Shown here in pieces: positions 38,550-47,199 of a stretch of 64,000 nucleotides of DNA. Origin of the DNA: Pandoraea oxalativorans (lineage in GTDB: Bacteria > Pseudomonadota > Gammaproteobacteria > Burkholderiales > Burkholderiaceae); the NCBI RefSeq assembly GCF_000972785.3, contig NZ_CP011253.3:3348001-3412000 (forward strand), given 5' to 3'. Numbering within the stretch: the first letter of the stretch is position 1; each line of letters opens with the position of its first letter. A program made the translations under genes and the position numbers. Below the pieces are notes generated by a model. The model did no database searches, was not told where the DNA came from, and worked only from the letters and a program-made list of their open reading frames with translations.

Positions 38550-39521
38550 TCACTCGGTCACGTGCGAGCCTTTGCGCCAGATCTCCACCACTTCCTTGCT
38601 CGGTTCGAGGTTCAGGTTGACGTTGCGCGGCGGAATCGGTTGCTGGAACCATTTGCGCTGAATGCGGCGAATGTCGCCCGAGCTGTACACATGCGCCAGC
38701 GTCGTATCCACGAAGCGCTTGAACTGCAGATCGTCACGCGGCAGCATCAGGGCATTGAGTTCCGTCTCCAGCGGTGCGCCGACGATAACGAACGACTCCG
38801 GATCGCGGGCATTCGCGCGGAAACCGGCGAGCAGCACGTCGTCCAGTGCAAACGCCTTGGCGCGCCCGGTTTCGAGCGTCACCATCGATTCGCCATGGTC
38901 GCGCGCCGGAATGACGCGGTAGCCGATCTTCTCCGCCTGCATGCGCGCGAGACGCTCACCGGTCGATCCCGCGGACGCCACCAGGTTCTGCCCCTTGAGG
39001 TCTTCCAGACCCTGGATGTTGTCCTTCTTGTTGACCAGAAGACGGACTTCCGAGACATAGTACGGATTGCTGAAACCGACCTGCTCGGCGCGCTCCGGCG
39101 TAATGGTGTTCGGGGCGCAATCGAGATCGACGGTGCCGTTCTTCACCAGCGGAATACGGTTCTGCGGCGTGATGGACATCTCACGCACGCGCAGATTCGG
39201 CAGATTGAGGGCGGTCTTCACGGCGTCTACCACCGCATAGCAGAGGTCCATCGTGTAGCCGACGGGCTTGCCCTTGTCGTTCACGTACGAGAACGGGATG
39301 GCCGCCTCGCGATACCCCAGCGTGATGATGCCGGTATCGCGAATCTTCTTGAGGGTGCCCGTGAGATCACCGTTGACTTTCGGCAGCGCGACAACCGCGT
39401 CGGCCTTGGCGGGCGCGGCCATCGCCGTCGAAACACCCGCTTGAGCGGCGAACCACACGGACAGGCCGAGCGCGACGCGCCCGGCAGCGATTTTCCACTC
39501 GACTTTCTTGAAACCTTTCAC
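38550..39521 (-). CDS. glutamate/aspartate-type ABC transporter substrate-binding protein
   Basis: 323 residues. A signal peptide (about 1-36, cleavage after ...STAMA) precedes a family 3 solute-binding domain: IITLGYREAAIPFSYVND, LDCAPNTITPERAEQVGFSN, the hinge DNIQGLEDLKGQNLVASAGS and FALDDVLLAGFRA. It is similar to GltI, which binds glutamate and aspartate. No permease or ATPase genes follow. A damaged paralogue lies directly upstream. Confidence 0.88.
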   Translation of the reverse strand: MKGFKKVEWKIAAGRVALGLSVWFAAQAGVSTAMAAPAKADAVVALPKVNGDLTGTLKKIRDTGIITLGYREAAIPFSYVNDKGKPVGYTMDLCYAVVDAVKTALNLPNLRVREMSITPQNRIPLVKNGTVDLDCAPNTITPERAEQVGFSNPYYVSEVRLLVNKKDNIQGLEDLKGQNLVASAGSTGERLARMQAEKIGYRVIPARDHGESMVTLETGRAKAFALDDVLLAGFRANARDPESFVIVGAPLETELNALMLPRDDLQFKRFVDTTLAHVYSSGDIRRIQRKWFQQPIPPRNVNLNLEPSKEVVEIWRKGSHVTE

Positions 39522-39616
39522 AGCAAATTCCTATCGGATCAACAGCACGATAGGAAGTTACAGATTTGCACCGCGCAGTGCAAAGAAACCTTTGTCATTA
39601 GCTTTTGCGCGGACAA

Positions 39617-40717
39617 TCAGCTCCCGGATGTCGGCGATGTCGGGGATGAGGCAGACGCATCCTGCGCGTTGTCGGGACGCCCGCCGGTCTCCCAAAGGGT
39701 CAAAGTTTCCGGCGACGGCTCGACCGTCAGGCGATGCCCGTACGGCGGCACGGCTGCCTGAAACCATTGCCGCTGGAGCTGTGCCATTTCGCCGCTGCGA
39801 AAGATCGCCGCAAGGGCCGCGTCCACGCGCGCCTTGAAAGCGGGATCGTCCTTGGGCAAGACAAGCGCGTAAGACTCGGACTGTCTGGCGAGCGGCGCAC
39901 CGACGATCCGGTAGGCGTCCGGTCTTTTGCTGGTGGCGCGCAAACCTTCGAGGAGCACATCATCCAGCGCCAGGGCCTGCGCGCGCCGCTCCCTCAGCAT
40001 GCGAAACGCCTCGTCGTAGTCGCGCGCCATCAGCAGTTGAAACCCTGCGCGGGCATGCTGTGCCCTCACAAGGCGCTCGGCGGTCGTCCCCTGCACCACC
40101 GCCAGGCGCAGGCCCCGCAAATCGTCGACCGACGCGACGCCCGTGCCGGCCCTGACCATCAACCGCACCTTCGCCGCGTAATACGGCAAGCTGAAGGCCA
40201 CCTACTGCCCGCGCGATGCCGTGACCGTCGAGGGCGCGCAGTCGATATCGATGGCGTCGCCTTTCACCAGCGGCCCGCGCATTTGTTCGATCACCCGCAC
40301 CGGCGTGATGCGCAGTTCCGGCATCGCCATCTCCTGCCGCAGCGACGTCACAATCCGTTCGCATAGTGCCCACGCCAGCCCCATCGGCTGATCGTTGGCG
40401 TCGACATAGGAGAACGGCACGGCGGACTGCCGATAGCCGAGCAGAATGCGGCCGCGCTCGCGAATGCGCGCCGTCGTCGGGGTGTCGGCGACGCTCGGCG
40501 TCTGAGCGGACGCGGTGTCGGAAGGAAATGCTGGAGCCTGCGCGGGCGCAGCCACCGTGCTCAGGCGCGGCATGCCCGCCATGGGCGGCTCGGCGGCGAG
40601 CGTCGCATCGGGTGACGCAAGCATGGCGGCCGTGAAGATGCCGATGAGGTGGCCGGACCGACGGCGAATACACGAAGCGATGAGGGACAGAAGGGGTCGA
40701 AGGAACAGAAAAGACAT
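39617..40717 (-). pseudogene. GltI-like substrate-binding protein gene interrupted by an in-frame amber codon
   Basis: One frame encodes a paralogue of the neighbouring GltI-like protein, but a TAG at 40204-40202 cuts it. The first part reads MSFLFLRPLLS..., RILLGYRQSAVPFSYVDAND, IDCAPSTVTASRGQ-stop. The second continues at once with VAFSLPYYAAKVRLMVRAGT, LALDDVLLEGLRA and FQAAVPPYGHRLTVEPSPET. The intact paralogue has ...ERAEQVGFSNPYY at this point, so a CAG-to-TAG change after Gln is the simplest explanation. There is no frameshift. The first half alone would lack lobe 2. It is probably inactive unless the amber codon is suppressed. Confidence 0.85.
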
Positions 40718-40880
40718 GGTCGACGCGACGCCAAGAGGGAAAATGCCCACACCTTAGCAACGGCCACCGGTGAAAAGACCGGCGACACCCGCCCTTTCGG
40801 ATTATTCCCTTCGCGTCAATTGTCCCTTCTGCGGTTTTCGCACGCGCAAATCGACGCGTGCGCCTGATCCGCCCTGCCCC

Positions 40881-41466
40881 TCAGCGCGTATGCGCCAGTA
40901 ACGTTTGCAACAGCTGCTCGTCGTCGTCCGGCGTCGGTGCGGTGTTATCGAAGCGCACGAGACCCGGGAATGCCGCCGCAGGAGGCAAAAAGCGACGCAC
41001 GCGATACTCGTCCCAATGTTCCAGCTTGTAGGCGTCGTTCGGATTGCCCCGGCTCTCGATGCGCTCGCGCGCGTGCGCTTCGTCAAGGTCCACCCAGACC
41101 ACGTGAACGCCCACGTCGTCGTCGATATCCAGCCACGCCCGGTCGAACAGCAGGCCTTCGCGCAATTCACGCGAGAGCGGACCGACGACCAGCACGTTCA
41201 CGCCCAGACGCAGGTTCTCGCGGGCCGTCTCCAGCAGCCCCGCGTACTCCGGTTCGCGCAACGTCTGCAAATAGAGCGGGCTGTCGCGGTCGTTGGGGTT
41301 GCCTGTGAGCGCGCCCATCACCGACGCGCTGTACGCCCCATACAGCGTGTCCTTGTCGAGCAGACAAAAGGCCTCGCCGCTGCGCGATCAGTGGACGAAT
41401 CAGACGCTTGGCCAGCGTCGTCTTCCCTGCCCCGGCGTGGCCGCAGAAAAAGATCAGACGTGTCAT
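40881..41466 (-). pseudogene. P-loop kinase (AAA/zeta-like) with a frameshift
   Basis: Starts MTRLIFFCGHAGAGKTTLAK (Walker A GHAGAGKT) at 41466; its ATG overlaps the cupin stop (ATGA). After about 28 codons the frame is lost near 41370-41395. Homology continues in the next frame as SGEAFCLLDKDTLYGAYSAS, NPNDRDSPLYLQTLREPEYA, NVLVVGPLSRELREG and ESRGNPNDAYKLEHWDEYR. Removing one base in that stretch restores a protein of about 194 residues. It resembles small nucleoside or antibiotic kinase-like P-loop proteins; the substrate is unknown. Either real decay or an assembly insertion. Confidence 0.75.
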
Positions 41467-41891
41467 GCGGCCGCCTTGCGCTCGAACATCACGAAGTGTT
41501 TGCGCACCGGTTCGATGACTTCGAACACGCCCTCGAACCCGGCCGGAATCACGCAGGCGTCGCCCGGCCCGAACTCCGACGCGTTGCCGTCGAGATCGCT
41601 GATGCGGATGCGTCCCTCGATCACGGAGAAGTATTCCTGGCGATGCGCACCGAAGGCGATGCGCCACGCGCCGGGTTCGCAGGTCCATTCGCCACAATCG
41701 AACTCACCCAGTGCGTCGGTGTAGAACGGACGCGTCATGCGTTGCGGATTGCCGCTCACGCGACGCGCCTCGGCGGGGTGATCGAAGACGGCTTCGCCCG
41801 CCTGATCGGGGGCGAAGGTAATGAGCGCGGGAGATGGGGGGGAGGTGGGAGATGTCATATGCGTCGAAAAGTTGAGAGAGCTATGGGACAT
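41463..41891 (-). CDS. cupin domain protein (DUF861/cupin_3)
   Basis: 142 residues from 41891, or 131 from ATG 41858. The single beta-barrel has MTRPFYTDALGEFDCGEWTC, HRQEYFSVIEGRIRISDLDG with conserved metal-region residues, and GDACVIPAGFEGVFEVIEPV. This subfamily has few proven activities (some relatives are ureidoglycine aminohydrolase-like or sugar-phosphate cupins). It is translationally coupled to the kinase gene, so the two probably acted together. Confidence 0.85.
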   Translation of the reverse strand: MSHSSLNFSTHMTSPTSPPSPALITFAPDQAGEAVFDHPAEARRVSGNPQRMTRPFYTDALGEFDCGEWTCEPGAWRIAFGAHRQEYFSVIEGRIRISDLDGNASEFGPGDACVIPAGFEGVFEVIEPVRKHFVMFERKAAA

Positions 41892-41910
41892 CGGGACGTC
41901 GGGACGGCGC

Positions 41911-42765
41911 TTAGTTCAGCGCCGCGCTCAGCTTGCGACGCCACGCCGCCACCGTCGCCGGATCGGTCTCGGCGAGTGCGTCGAAGATCGCGAGCATCGA
42001 CTTGCGTCCGGCGTCGTCGCCGAACGAGCGGTCGCGCTGCACGATATCGAGCAGCGTCTGCAAGGCCGGTTCGTACGCCCGGTCCGCGAGATAACGATTG
42101 GCCAGATCCAGACGCGCCTGAAGATTGGCCGGTTCGGCGTCCACGCGCGCGATCAGTTCCGAGGCCGGGGGCAGATGGCTGGCCTGCTCCGCAGCCGCAA
42201 TACGCGTGTTGAGGGCCGCAATACGGGCGTCGCCGCTCGCGGCGGTGCGCGGCGAGAGCAGCGTCAGCTCAGTACGTGCGGCCTCGATGTCACCCATGCC
42301 GAGCAAGACGTCAACCAGATCGAGACGGACTTCGTCATGCGCCGGATCGAGCGCCAGTGCGGCTTGCAGCGCGTCGCGCGCCACCGCTGGCTGGCCTTCT
42401 GCGAGCGCCTTGCGCGCCACGTTGCGCGCCATGTCTGCCGGATTCGGCACGATGCGGTCGATGAACGCGCGCAACTGCCCTTCCGGCAGCGCGCCCACGA
42501 ACTGATCGACCGGCTCGCCATCGACGAACGCGACGACCGTGGGCAGGCTGCGCACGCCGTACTCCGCGCACAATTGCGCGTTTTCATCGGCATTGATCTT
42601 AACGAGGCGGATGCGTCCCTGCGCTTCGGCCTCCAGCTTTTCGAGCATCGGCCCGAGCGTGTTGCAGGGGCCGCACCACGGGGCCCAGAAGTCGGCCAGC
42701 ACGGGGACCTGATGCGAGACGGCCAGTACGTCGGTGTCGAAACTGGCGAGATTGGTATCGATCAT
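41911..42765 (-). CDS. cnoX: thioredoxin-TPR chaperedoxin CnoX (YbbN)
   Basis: 284 residues, the same length as E. coli CnoX. The N-terminal thioredoxin domain has a full active site WCGPC (Cys31, Cys34), unlike the E. coli protein, which lacks the first Cys. The C-terminal TPR part covers about 120-280 (DMARNVARKALAEGQPAVAR, YEPALQTLLDIVQRD). CnoX protects proteins from hypochlorous-acid damage and hands them to GroEL. The intact CXXC suggests this one also has thiol reductase activity. Confidence 0.92.
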   Translation of the reverse strand: MIDTNLASFDTDVLAVSHQVPVLADFWAPWCGPCNTLGPMLEKLEAEAQGRIRLVKINADENAQLCAEYGVRSLPTVVAFVDGEPVDQFVGALPEGQLRAFIDRIVPNPADMARNVARKALAEGQPAVARDALQAALALDPAHDEVRLDLVDVLLGMGDIEAARTELTLLSPRTAASGDARIAALNTRIAAAEQASHLPPASELIARVDAEPANLQARLDLANRYLADRAYEPALQTLLDIVQRDRSFGDDAGRKSMLAIFDALAETDPATVAAWRRKLSAALN

Positions 42766-42875
42766 GGGTTCTATCGAGCGTGGTAAATTGCGTGAATAGC
42801 GGCCGTTACTCATAGTAAACAGCCGCCAGCTTGAAGCATGGTAATCGCAAAGTCCAACGACGGGCAGGGAGGCAC

Positions 42876-45338
42876 ATGCACGCAGGTCACGGCACGGCGA
42901 TCTTCTTTACCCAACTTCTCTTGCTGGTACTCGTCGGCCGTCTGCTCGGCGAGGTCATGCAACGGCTGCGTCAGCCAGCGGTCATGGGCCAGTTGCTCGC
43001 GGGCGTGCTGCTCGGCCCGTCCATCTTCGGCGCGCTGATGCCCGCCTGGCAACACGCCGTCTTCCCCGATAACGAAGCACAGAAGAAGATGCTCGACGCC
43101 GTCTCCGAGCTGGGCGTGCTGCTGCTTCTGCTGTCCACCGGGCTGGAGACGGACCTGGGGCTGGTGCGACGCATGAAGCGCATGGCCATCTTCGCGTCGG
43201 CGGGCGGCATGCTGATTCCGTTCGTCTGCGGTTTCGCGCTCGGGTGGCACCTGCCAGACAATCTGCTGCCGCATCCGGAAGCGCGGCTCGTCACGTCGCT
43301 CTTTCTCGGCACGGCGCTGTCGATATCGTCCGTCAAGGTCGTGGCGATGGTCATTCGCGAAGTCGATTATCTGCGGCGCAACATCGGCCAGATCATCCTC
43401 GCGGCCGCCATTCTCGACGACACCACCGGCTGGATCATCATTGCCGCCATTGCAGGCCTTGGGGCCAGCGGTTCGGTCGACCTCGGCCATCTGACGTTCA
43501 GCCTCGGCGGCACGCTACTGTTCATCGTGCTGTGCTTTACCGTCGGCAAGCGCGCCGTGGCGGTGGCCATTCGCTGGACGAACGACCGTTTCACCGTCGA
43601 GATGCCGGTACTCAGCGCGATTCTCGTCATCACGTTCGTGCTGGCGCTCGCGACCGACAAACTCGGCGTGCACACGGCACTGGGCGCGTTCATGGCAGGG
43701 GTCATGATCGGGCAGTCGCCCATTCTCACCGAACAGATCGAGGCGCAGTTGCGCGGGTTGATCGTCGCCCTCTTTGCGCCCGTGTTCTTCGGCGTGGCGG
43801 GCTTGTCGGTGGATTTGACGATTCTGCTCGACTGGCGAATGCTCGGGTTGGTGGCCGGACTGATCCTCATCGCGAGCATCGGCAAGTTCACGGGATGCTT
43901 TATCGGCGGCCGTGTGGGCGGGATGTCCTCGGCGGAGGCGCTTGCGCTGGCGACCGGCATGAACGCGCGCGGCTCGACCGAGATCATCGTGGCGAGCATC
44001 GGGTTGTCGCTGGGCGTGCTGAGCAAGGACCTGTTCACCATGATCGTCATCATGGCGCTCATCACCACGCTCATCATGCCGTCGGTACTGCGCCGCGCGC
44101 TCGTGCGCATTCCGCTGTCCGCCGAAGAGAAGGCGCGGCTCGAGAAGGAAGCCGCAGAGGAGAGAGACTTCCTGCCCAACGTCGAGCGCATTCTGACGGC
44201 GGTCGACGGCAGCGCCAACGGACGCTTCGCCGCGTGGATCGCCGGGCTGACGGCCGGTGTTCGCGGCACACTGACGACGGTGCTCGCCCCTGCACCTGCC
44301 ACGACCGATGACAGCGCCGCCGTCGACGCGGGCGAATGCGCCGGGCTCGATGCCTATGAGATCGCCCTTGCCGCCGCCACGCACGCGGTGAGTCGCGCCC
44401 CCGGGACGCCGGGCGTCGAAGAAGACAAACCCGTCAAGCCGGGCGAGAAGGAACGCGAGGCTGCACGTCTGGTGCTACGCGAGCGCACGGGCAAAGCGCC
44501 TCAGAAAACGCCGGAACTGCCGCATGGTCCTGTGAAGGAAGGGAAGGACGAGACACCGGATGACGAAACATCGTCCAATGCCGCCCCGAAGCATGAGCCG
44601 GTCGGCGAAGCCCACGACGACAAGCGCGTGAGCGAGGCGAAAGAGGAAGGCGAATTCGTCGCAGACGATCCGTCCGACACCGCACGCGAACAGGAAGCGG
44701 CACAGCCCGAAAGCAGCGACGAAGCGGTGCGCATCTCCGACGAAATCGCCAAGGGCTACGGCTTCGTCATCGCAGGGTTCGACGCGCCGGGCCAGGAATC
44801 GGACTCGGACGTCCCCCCGCTCCCCCTGCCGACGGCCGTGCTGCCGCTGACCAAGGCATTCGACGGGGCCATCGCCATCGTGCTCGCGCATGGCGACCAC
44901 GCTCGCCAGCTCGATGCACCGCTCGATATCCTCGTGCCGGTCTCAGGCACCGATTATTCGCGCCACGCGGCCGAGCTGGCGATCACACTCGCTCGCGCGG
45001 CGAACGCGCCGGTCACCGCGCTGCACGTCTCGGCGCGCGTGGCACCGGGGATGCTGCACCGCCGGTGGCGTCCGCGCGTGCTGCATCCAGACACCGCCGA
45101 AGCCGCCATGCTGGAAAATCTGCACTCACTGGCCGAGCGCAACGGTGTGAAGCTACGCACGCGTCTGCTCGCAGGCGGCAAGGTCGAAGACGCCATCCTG
45201 CATCAGATCCACCACGGCAAACACAATCTGCTCGTGCTCGGCGTGCAACCGCGCTTCGGCGACCGCCTCAACTTCGGCGCGGTCTCCCATCGTTTGCTGG
45301 AAGAACGGCGCTGCTCCGTGATCGTGCTGAGCGCTTGA
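42876..45338 (+). CDS. cation:proton antiporter (CPA2) fused to a C-terminal universal stress domain
   Basis: 820 residues from ATG 42876, which follows GGGAGG. Residues 1-400 form the Na/H exchanger domain with about 12 helices, including GRLLGEVMQRLRQPAVMGQL, TALSISSVKVVAMVIREV, AAAILDDTTGWIIIAAI and GMNARGSTEIIVASIGL. A long charged linker (about 480-640) is very rich in Glu, Asp and Lys. The C-terminal Usp domain (about 685-820) ends HNLLVLGVQPRFGDRLNFGA. It probably exchanges K+ or Na+ for protons, with nucleotide control through the Usp domain. Confidence 0.88.
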   Translation: MHAGHGTAIFFTQLLLLVLVGRLLGEVMQRLRQPAVMGQLLAGVLLGPSIFGALMPAWQHAVFPDNEAQKKMLDAVSELGVLLLLLSTGLETDLGLVRRMKRMAIFASAGGMLIPFVCGFALGWHLPDNLLPHPEARLVTSLFLGTALSISSVKVVAMVIREVDYLRRNIGQIILAAAILDDTTGWIIIAAIAGLGASGSVDLGHLTFSLGGTLLFIVLCFTVGKRAVAVAIRWTNDRFTVEMPVLSAILVITFVLALATDKLGVHTALGAFMAGVMIGQSPILTEQIEAQLRGLIVALFAPVFFGVAGLSVDLTILLDWRMLGLVAGLILIASIGKFTGCFIGGRVGGMSSAEALALATGMNARGSTEIIVASIGLSLGVLSKDLFTMIVIMALITTLIMPSVLRRALVRIPLSAEEKARLEKEAAEERDFLPNVERILTAVDGSANGRFAAWIAGLTAGVRGTLTTVLAPAPATTDDSAAVDAGECAGLDAYEIALAAATHAVSRAPGTPGVEEDKPVKPGEKEREAARLVLRERTGKAPQKTPELPHGPVKEGKDETPDDETSSNAAPKHEPVGEAHDDKRVSEAKEEGEFVADDPSDTAREQEAAQPESSDEAVRISDEIAKGYGFVIAGFDAPGQESDSDVPPLPLPTAVLPLTKAFDGAIAIVLAHGDHARQLDAPLDILVPVSGTDYSRHAAELAITLARAANAPVTALHVSARVAPGMLHRRWRPRVLHPDTAEAAMLENLHSLAERNGVKLRTRLLAGGKVEDAILHQIHHGKHNLLVLGVQPRFGDRLNFGAVSHRLLEERRCSVIVLSA

Positions 45339-45355
45339 CGCCTCGGCATCCCAAC

Positions 45356-45400
45356 GAAAAACGCCTGTTGCGGCAGTCCGTCAACAGGCGCTTTCGCCCT
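45356..45400. terminator. bidirectional terminator between the antiporter and pirin genes
   Basis: Convergent genes share an inverted repeat: GCCTGTTG and CAACAGGC with a partly paired centre. On the minus strand it is followed by GTTTTTCG; on the plus strand by GCTTTCGCC. It is stronger for the pirin direction. Confidence 0.75.
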
Positions 45401-45447
45401 TACTTTGCGCTTACTTCGCGCTTATTTCGATCCTACTTCGATGAAAC

Positions 45448-46347
45448 TCAGTTCGCCGACGGCTTGCGCTCCGGCAACGGAATCCATTCCGTTTCGCCGG
45501 GCACCTTGCCCATTTCCTGCGCCGTCCAGGCGGCCTTCGCCTGTTCGATGCGCTCACGGCTCGACGACACGAAGTTCCAGAAGATGAAGCGCTCGCCGTC
45601 GAGCGGCGCGCCGCCCAGCAGCATCAACCGCGCGGGTCGATCACCCGCCACGATGCGCACGTCGCCCCCCTGAGCGAGCACACCCATCCGATGCTCGGGC
45701 AGGGTCTCGTCGTTCACCGTCACCTCGCCCTGCACCGTGTAGACGGCGCGCTCGGCGTACTCCGGCGGCAGCACGAATGCTGCGCACGGTTCCATTTCGA
45801 CCGCCAGATAGAAGATCGGCGAGAAAACTTTCACCGGCGCCTTCTCGCCGAATGCTTCGCCGAGGATCAGACGCATGTGCACGCCCGGCAGGAAGATGTC
45901 CGGCAGCGACGACGCCTCGTGATGCGCAAATGACGGCGCGGTCTCCTCGTCGGCCTGCGGCAACGCGACCCACGTCTGAATGCCATGGACGTCACCGCCA
46001 CGCTCGCGCACATCGTCCGGCGAACGCTCCGAATGCACGATGCCACGCCCGGCCGTCATCCAGTTCACCGCGCCCGGCGTGATGCGCTGATCGCTGCCGA
46101 GACTGTCGCGGTGCCAGATTTCGCCGTCGAACAGATAGGTGACGGTCGCCAGCCCGATGTGCGGGTGCGGACGCACGTCCAGCCCCACACCGGGCGGCAG
46201 CGTTGCAGGCCCCATGTGGTCGAAGAAGATGAACGGCCCGACGGTCTTGAACGCCAGGCTCGGCAGACTGCGCTGCACGGTGAAGGCGCCGATATCGCTC
46301 AGATGCGGCTTGAGTACGGCAAGGAAGGGACTCGTGGAATCGGTCAT
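45448..46347 (-). CDS. pirin family protein
   Basis: 299 residues, a bicupin. The N-terminal cupin has the pirin metal residues in DVRPHPHIGLATVTYLFDGE and NWMTAGRGIVHSERSP. The C-terminal cupin is KVFSPIFYLAVEMEPCAAFV through YTVQGEVTVNDETLPEHRMG. Bacterial pirins include quercetin dioxygenase-like enzymes and stress-related regulators; the role here is undefined. ATG 46347 has an AGGAG site; the open frame extends to 46650 without pirin content. Confidence 0.92.
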   Translation of the reverse strand: MTDSTSPFLAVLKPHLSDIGAFTVQRSLPSLAFKTVGPFIFFDHMGPATLPPGVGLDVRPHPHIGLATVTYLFDGEIWHRDSLGSDQRITPGAVNWMTAGRGIVHSERSPDDVRERGGDVHGIQTWVALPQADEETAPSFAHHEASSLPDIFLPGVHMRLILGEAFGEKAPVKVFSPIFYLAVEMEPCAAFVLPPEYAERAVYTVQGEVTVNDETLPEHRMGVLAQGGDVRIVAGDRPARLMLLGGAPLDGERFIFWNFVSSSRERIEQAKAAWTAQEMGKVPGETEWIPLPERKPSAN

Positions 46348-46508
46348 GGCGCGGTTCTCCTGCGTTCGACACTTGCTGTGAAGTGTGGCGTTCATGTGGG
46401 GTGCTGACGTCCGATTGTAGAGGACATTGCGGGCGCACTCCATGACACCTGAGCATGATGGCCGCCCACGAAAACAGAGGGACGCCCATGTTCCTGCGAC
46501 ATCGCTCC

Positions 46509-46514
46509 TATAAT
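46509..46514 (+). promoter_or_regulatory. -10 box upstream of greB
   Basis: A perfect TATAAT 50 bases before the greB start. No good -35 hexamer is at the standard distance, so the assignment is tentative. Confidence 0.4.
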
Positions 46515-46564
46515 GCAGGGATTGTCTAACGCTTTTGGCTCGCGCGCGTGGCGGGCATCGACTT

Positions 46565-47125
46565 ATGAACAAAGCTTTCGTCAAGGAAGATAGCGGCGAC
46601 GACGATGACGATCTCGACGCCGGTGCCCCGGAGATTCCTGCGGGCACCAAGAACTACATCACGCCTGCAGGCTACCGTCGTCTGAAGGACGAGATGCTCG
46701 ATCTCATCGATAATCAGCGCCCTGAGGTGGTGAAGATCGTGTCCTGGGCGGCGTCCAATGGCGACCGTTCGGAGAATGGCGATTACATCTACGGCAAACG
46801 ACGTCTGCGTGAGATCGACCGGCGCATTCGCTTTCTGACGAAGCGTCTGGATAACGCGGAAGTGGTGGACACACGTCGTCAGGAGAACGTCGATCAGGTG
46901 TTTTTCGGTGCGGAAGTCACCTATGCGGACGGCAAGGGAGATGAGCATACGATCATGATCGTCGGCATCGACGAGGTGGATCTCGACCGCGGGCACGTGA
47001 GCTGGATCTCGCCCATCGCCCGTGCCATTACCAAATCGAAGATCGGCGACACCGTGCCGTTGCGCACGCCGGCCGGGCTCGATCAGATCGAGATTCTCGA
47101 CGTGCGCTACCCGCTGTCCGAGTAA
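46565..47125 (+). CDS. greB: transcription elongation factor GreB
   Basis: 186 residues from ATG 46565. After an acidic tail (EDSGDDDDDLDAG) comes the coiled-coil Gre domain that enters the RNA polymerase channel (YITPAGYRRLKDEMLDLIDN, SWAASNGDRSENGDYIYGKR; the DRSENGDY tip carries the acidic residues for transcript cleavage). The FKBP-like C-terminal domain follows (VDQVFFGAEVTYADG, DLDRGHVSWISPIARAI). The RSENGDYIYGK wording is typical of GreB. The acidic N-terminal extension of about 20 residues is absent from E. coli GreB. Confidence 0.95.
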   Translation: MNKAFVKEDSGDDDDDLDAGAPEIPAGTKNYITPAGYRRLKDEMLDLIDNQRPEVVKIVSWAASNGDRSENGDYIYGKRRLREIDRRIRFLTKRLDNAEVVDTRRQENVDQVFFGAEVTYADGKGDEHTIMIVGIDEVDLDRGHVSWISPIARAITKSKIGDTVPLRTPAGLDQIEILDVRYPLSE

Positions 47126-47153
47126 GCGCACCGCGCACCGTTCGACACCATGC

Positions 47154-47184
47154 AAAACGCCTCCCGAGGGAGGCGTTTTCGTTT
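47154..47184. terminator. bidirectional terminator between greB and spoT
   Basis: AAAACGCCTCCC and GGGAGGCGTTTT form a perfect 12-bp stem with a GA centre; T-rich tails are present on both strands. It serves the convergent greB and spoT. Confidence 0.92.
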
Positions 47185-47199
47185 CGTCGACACCGTGAA

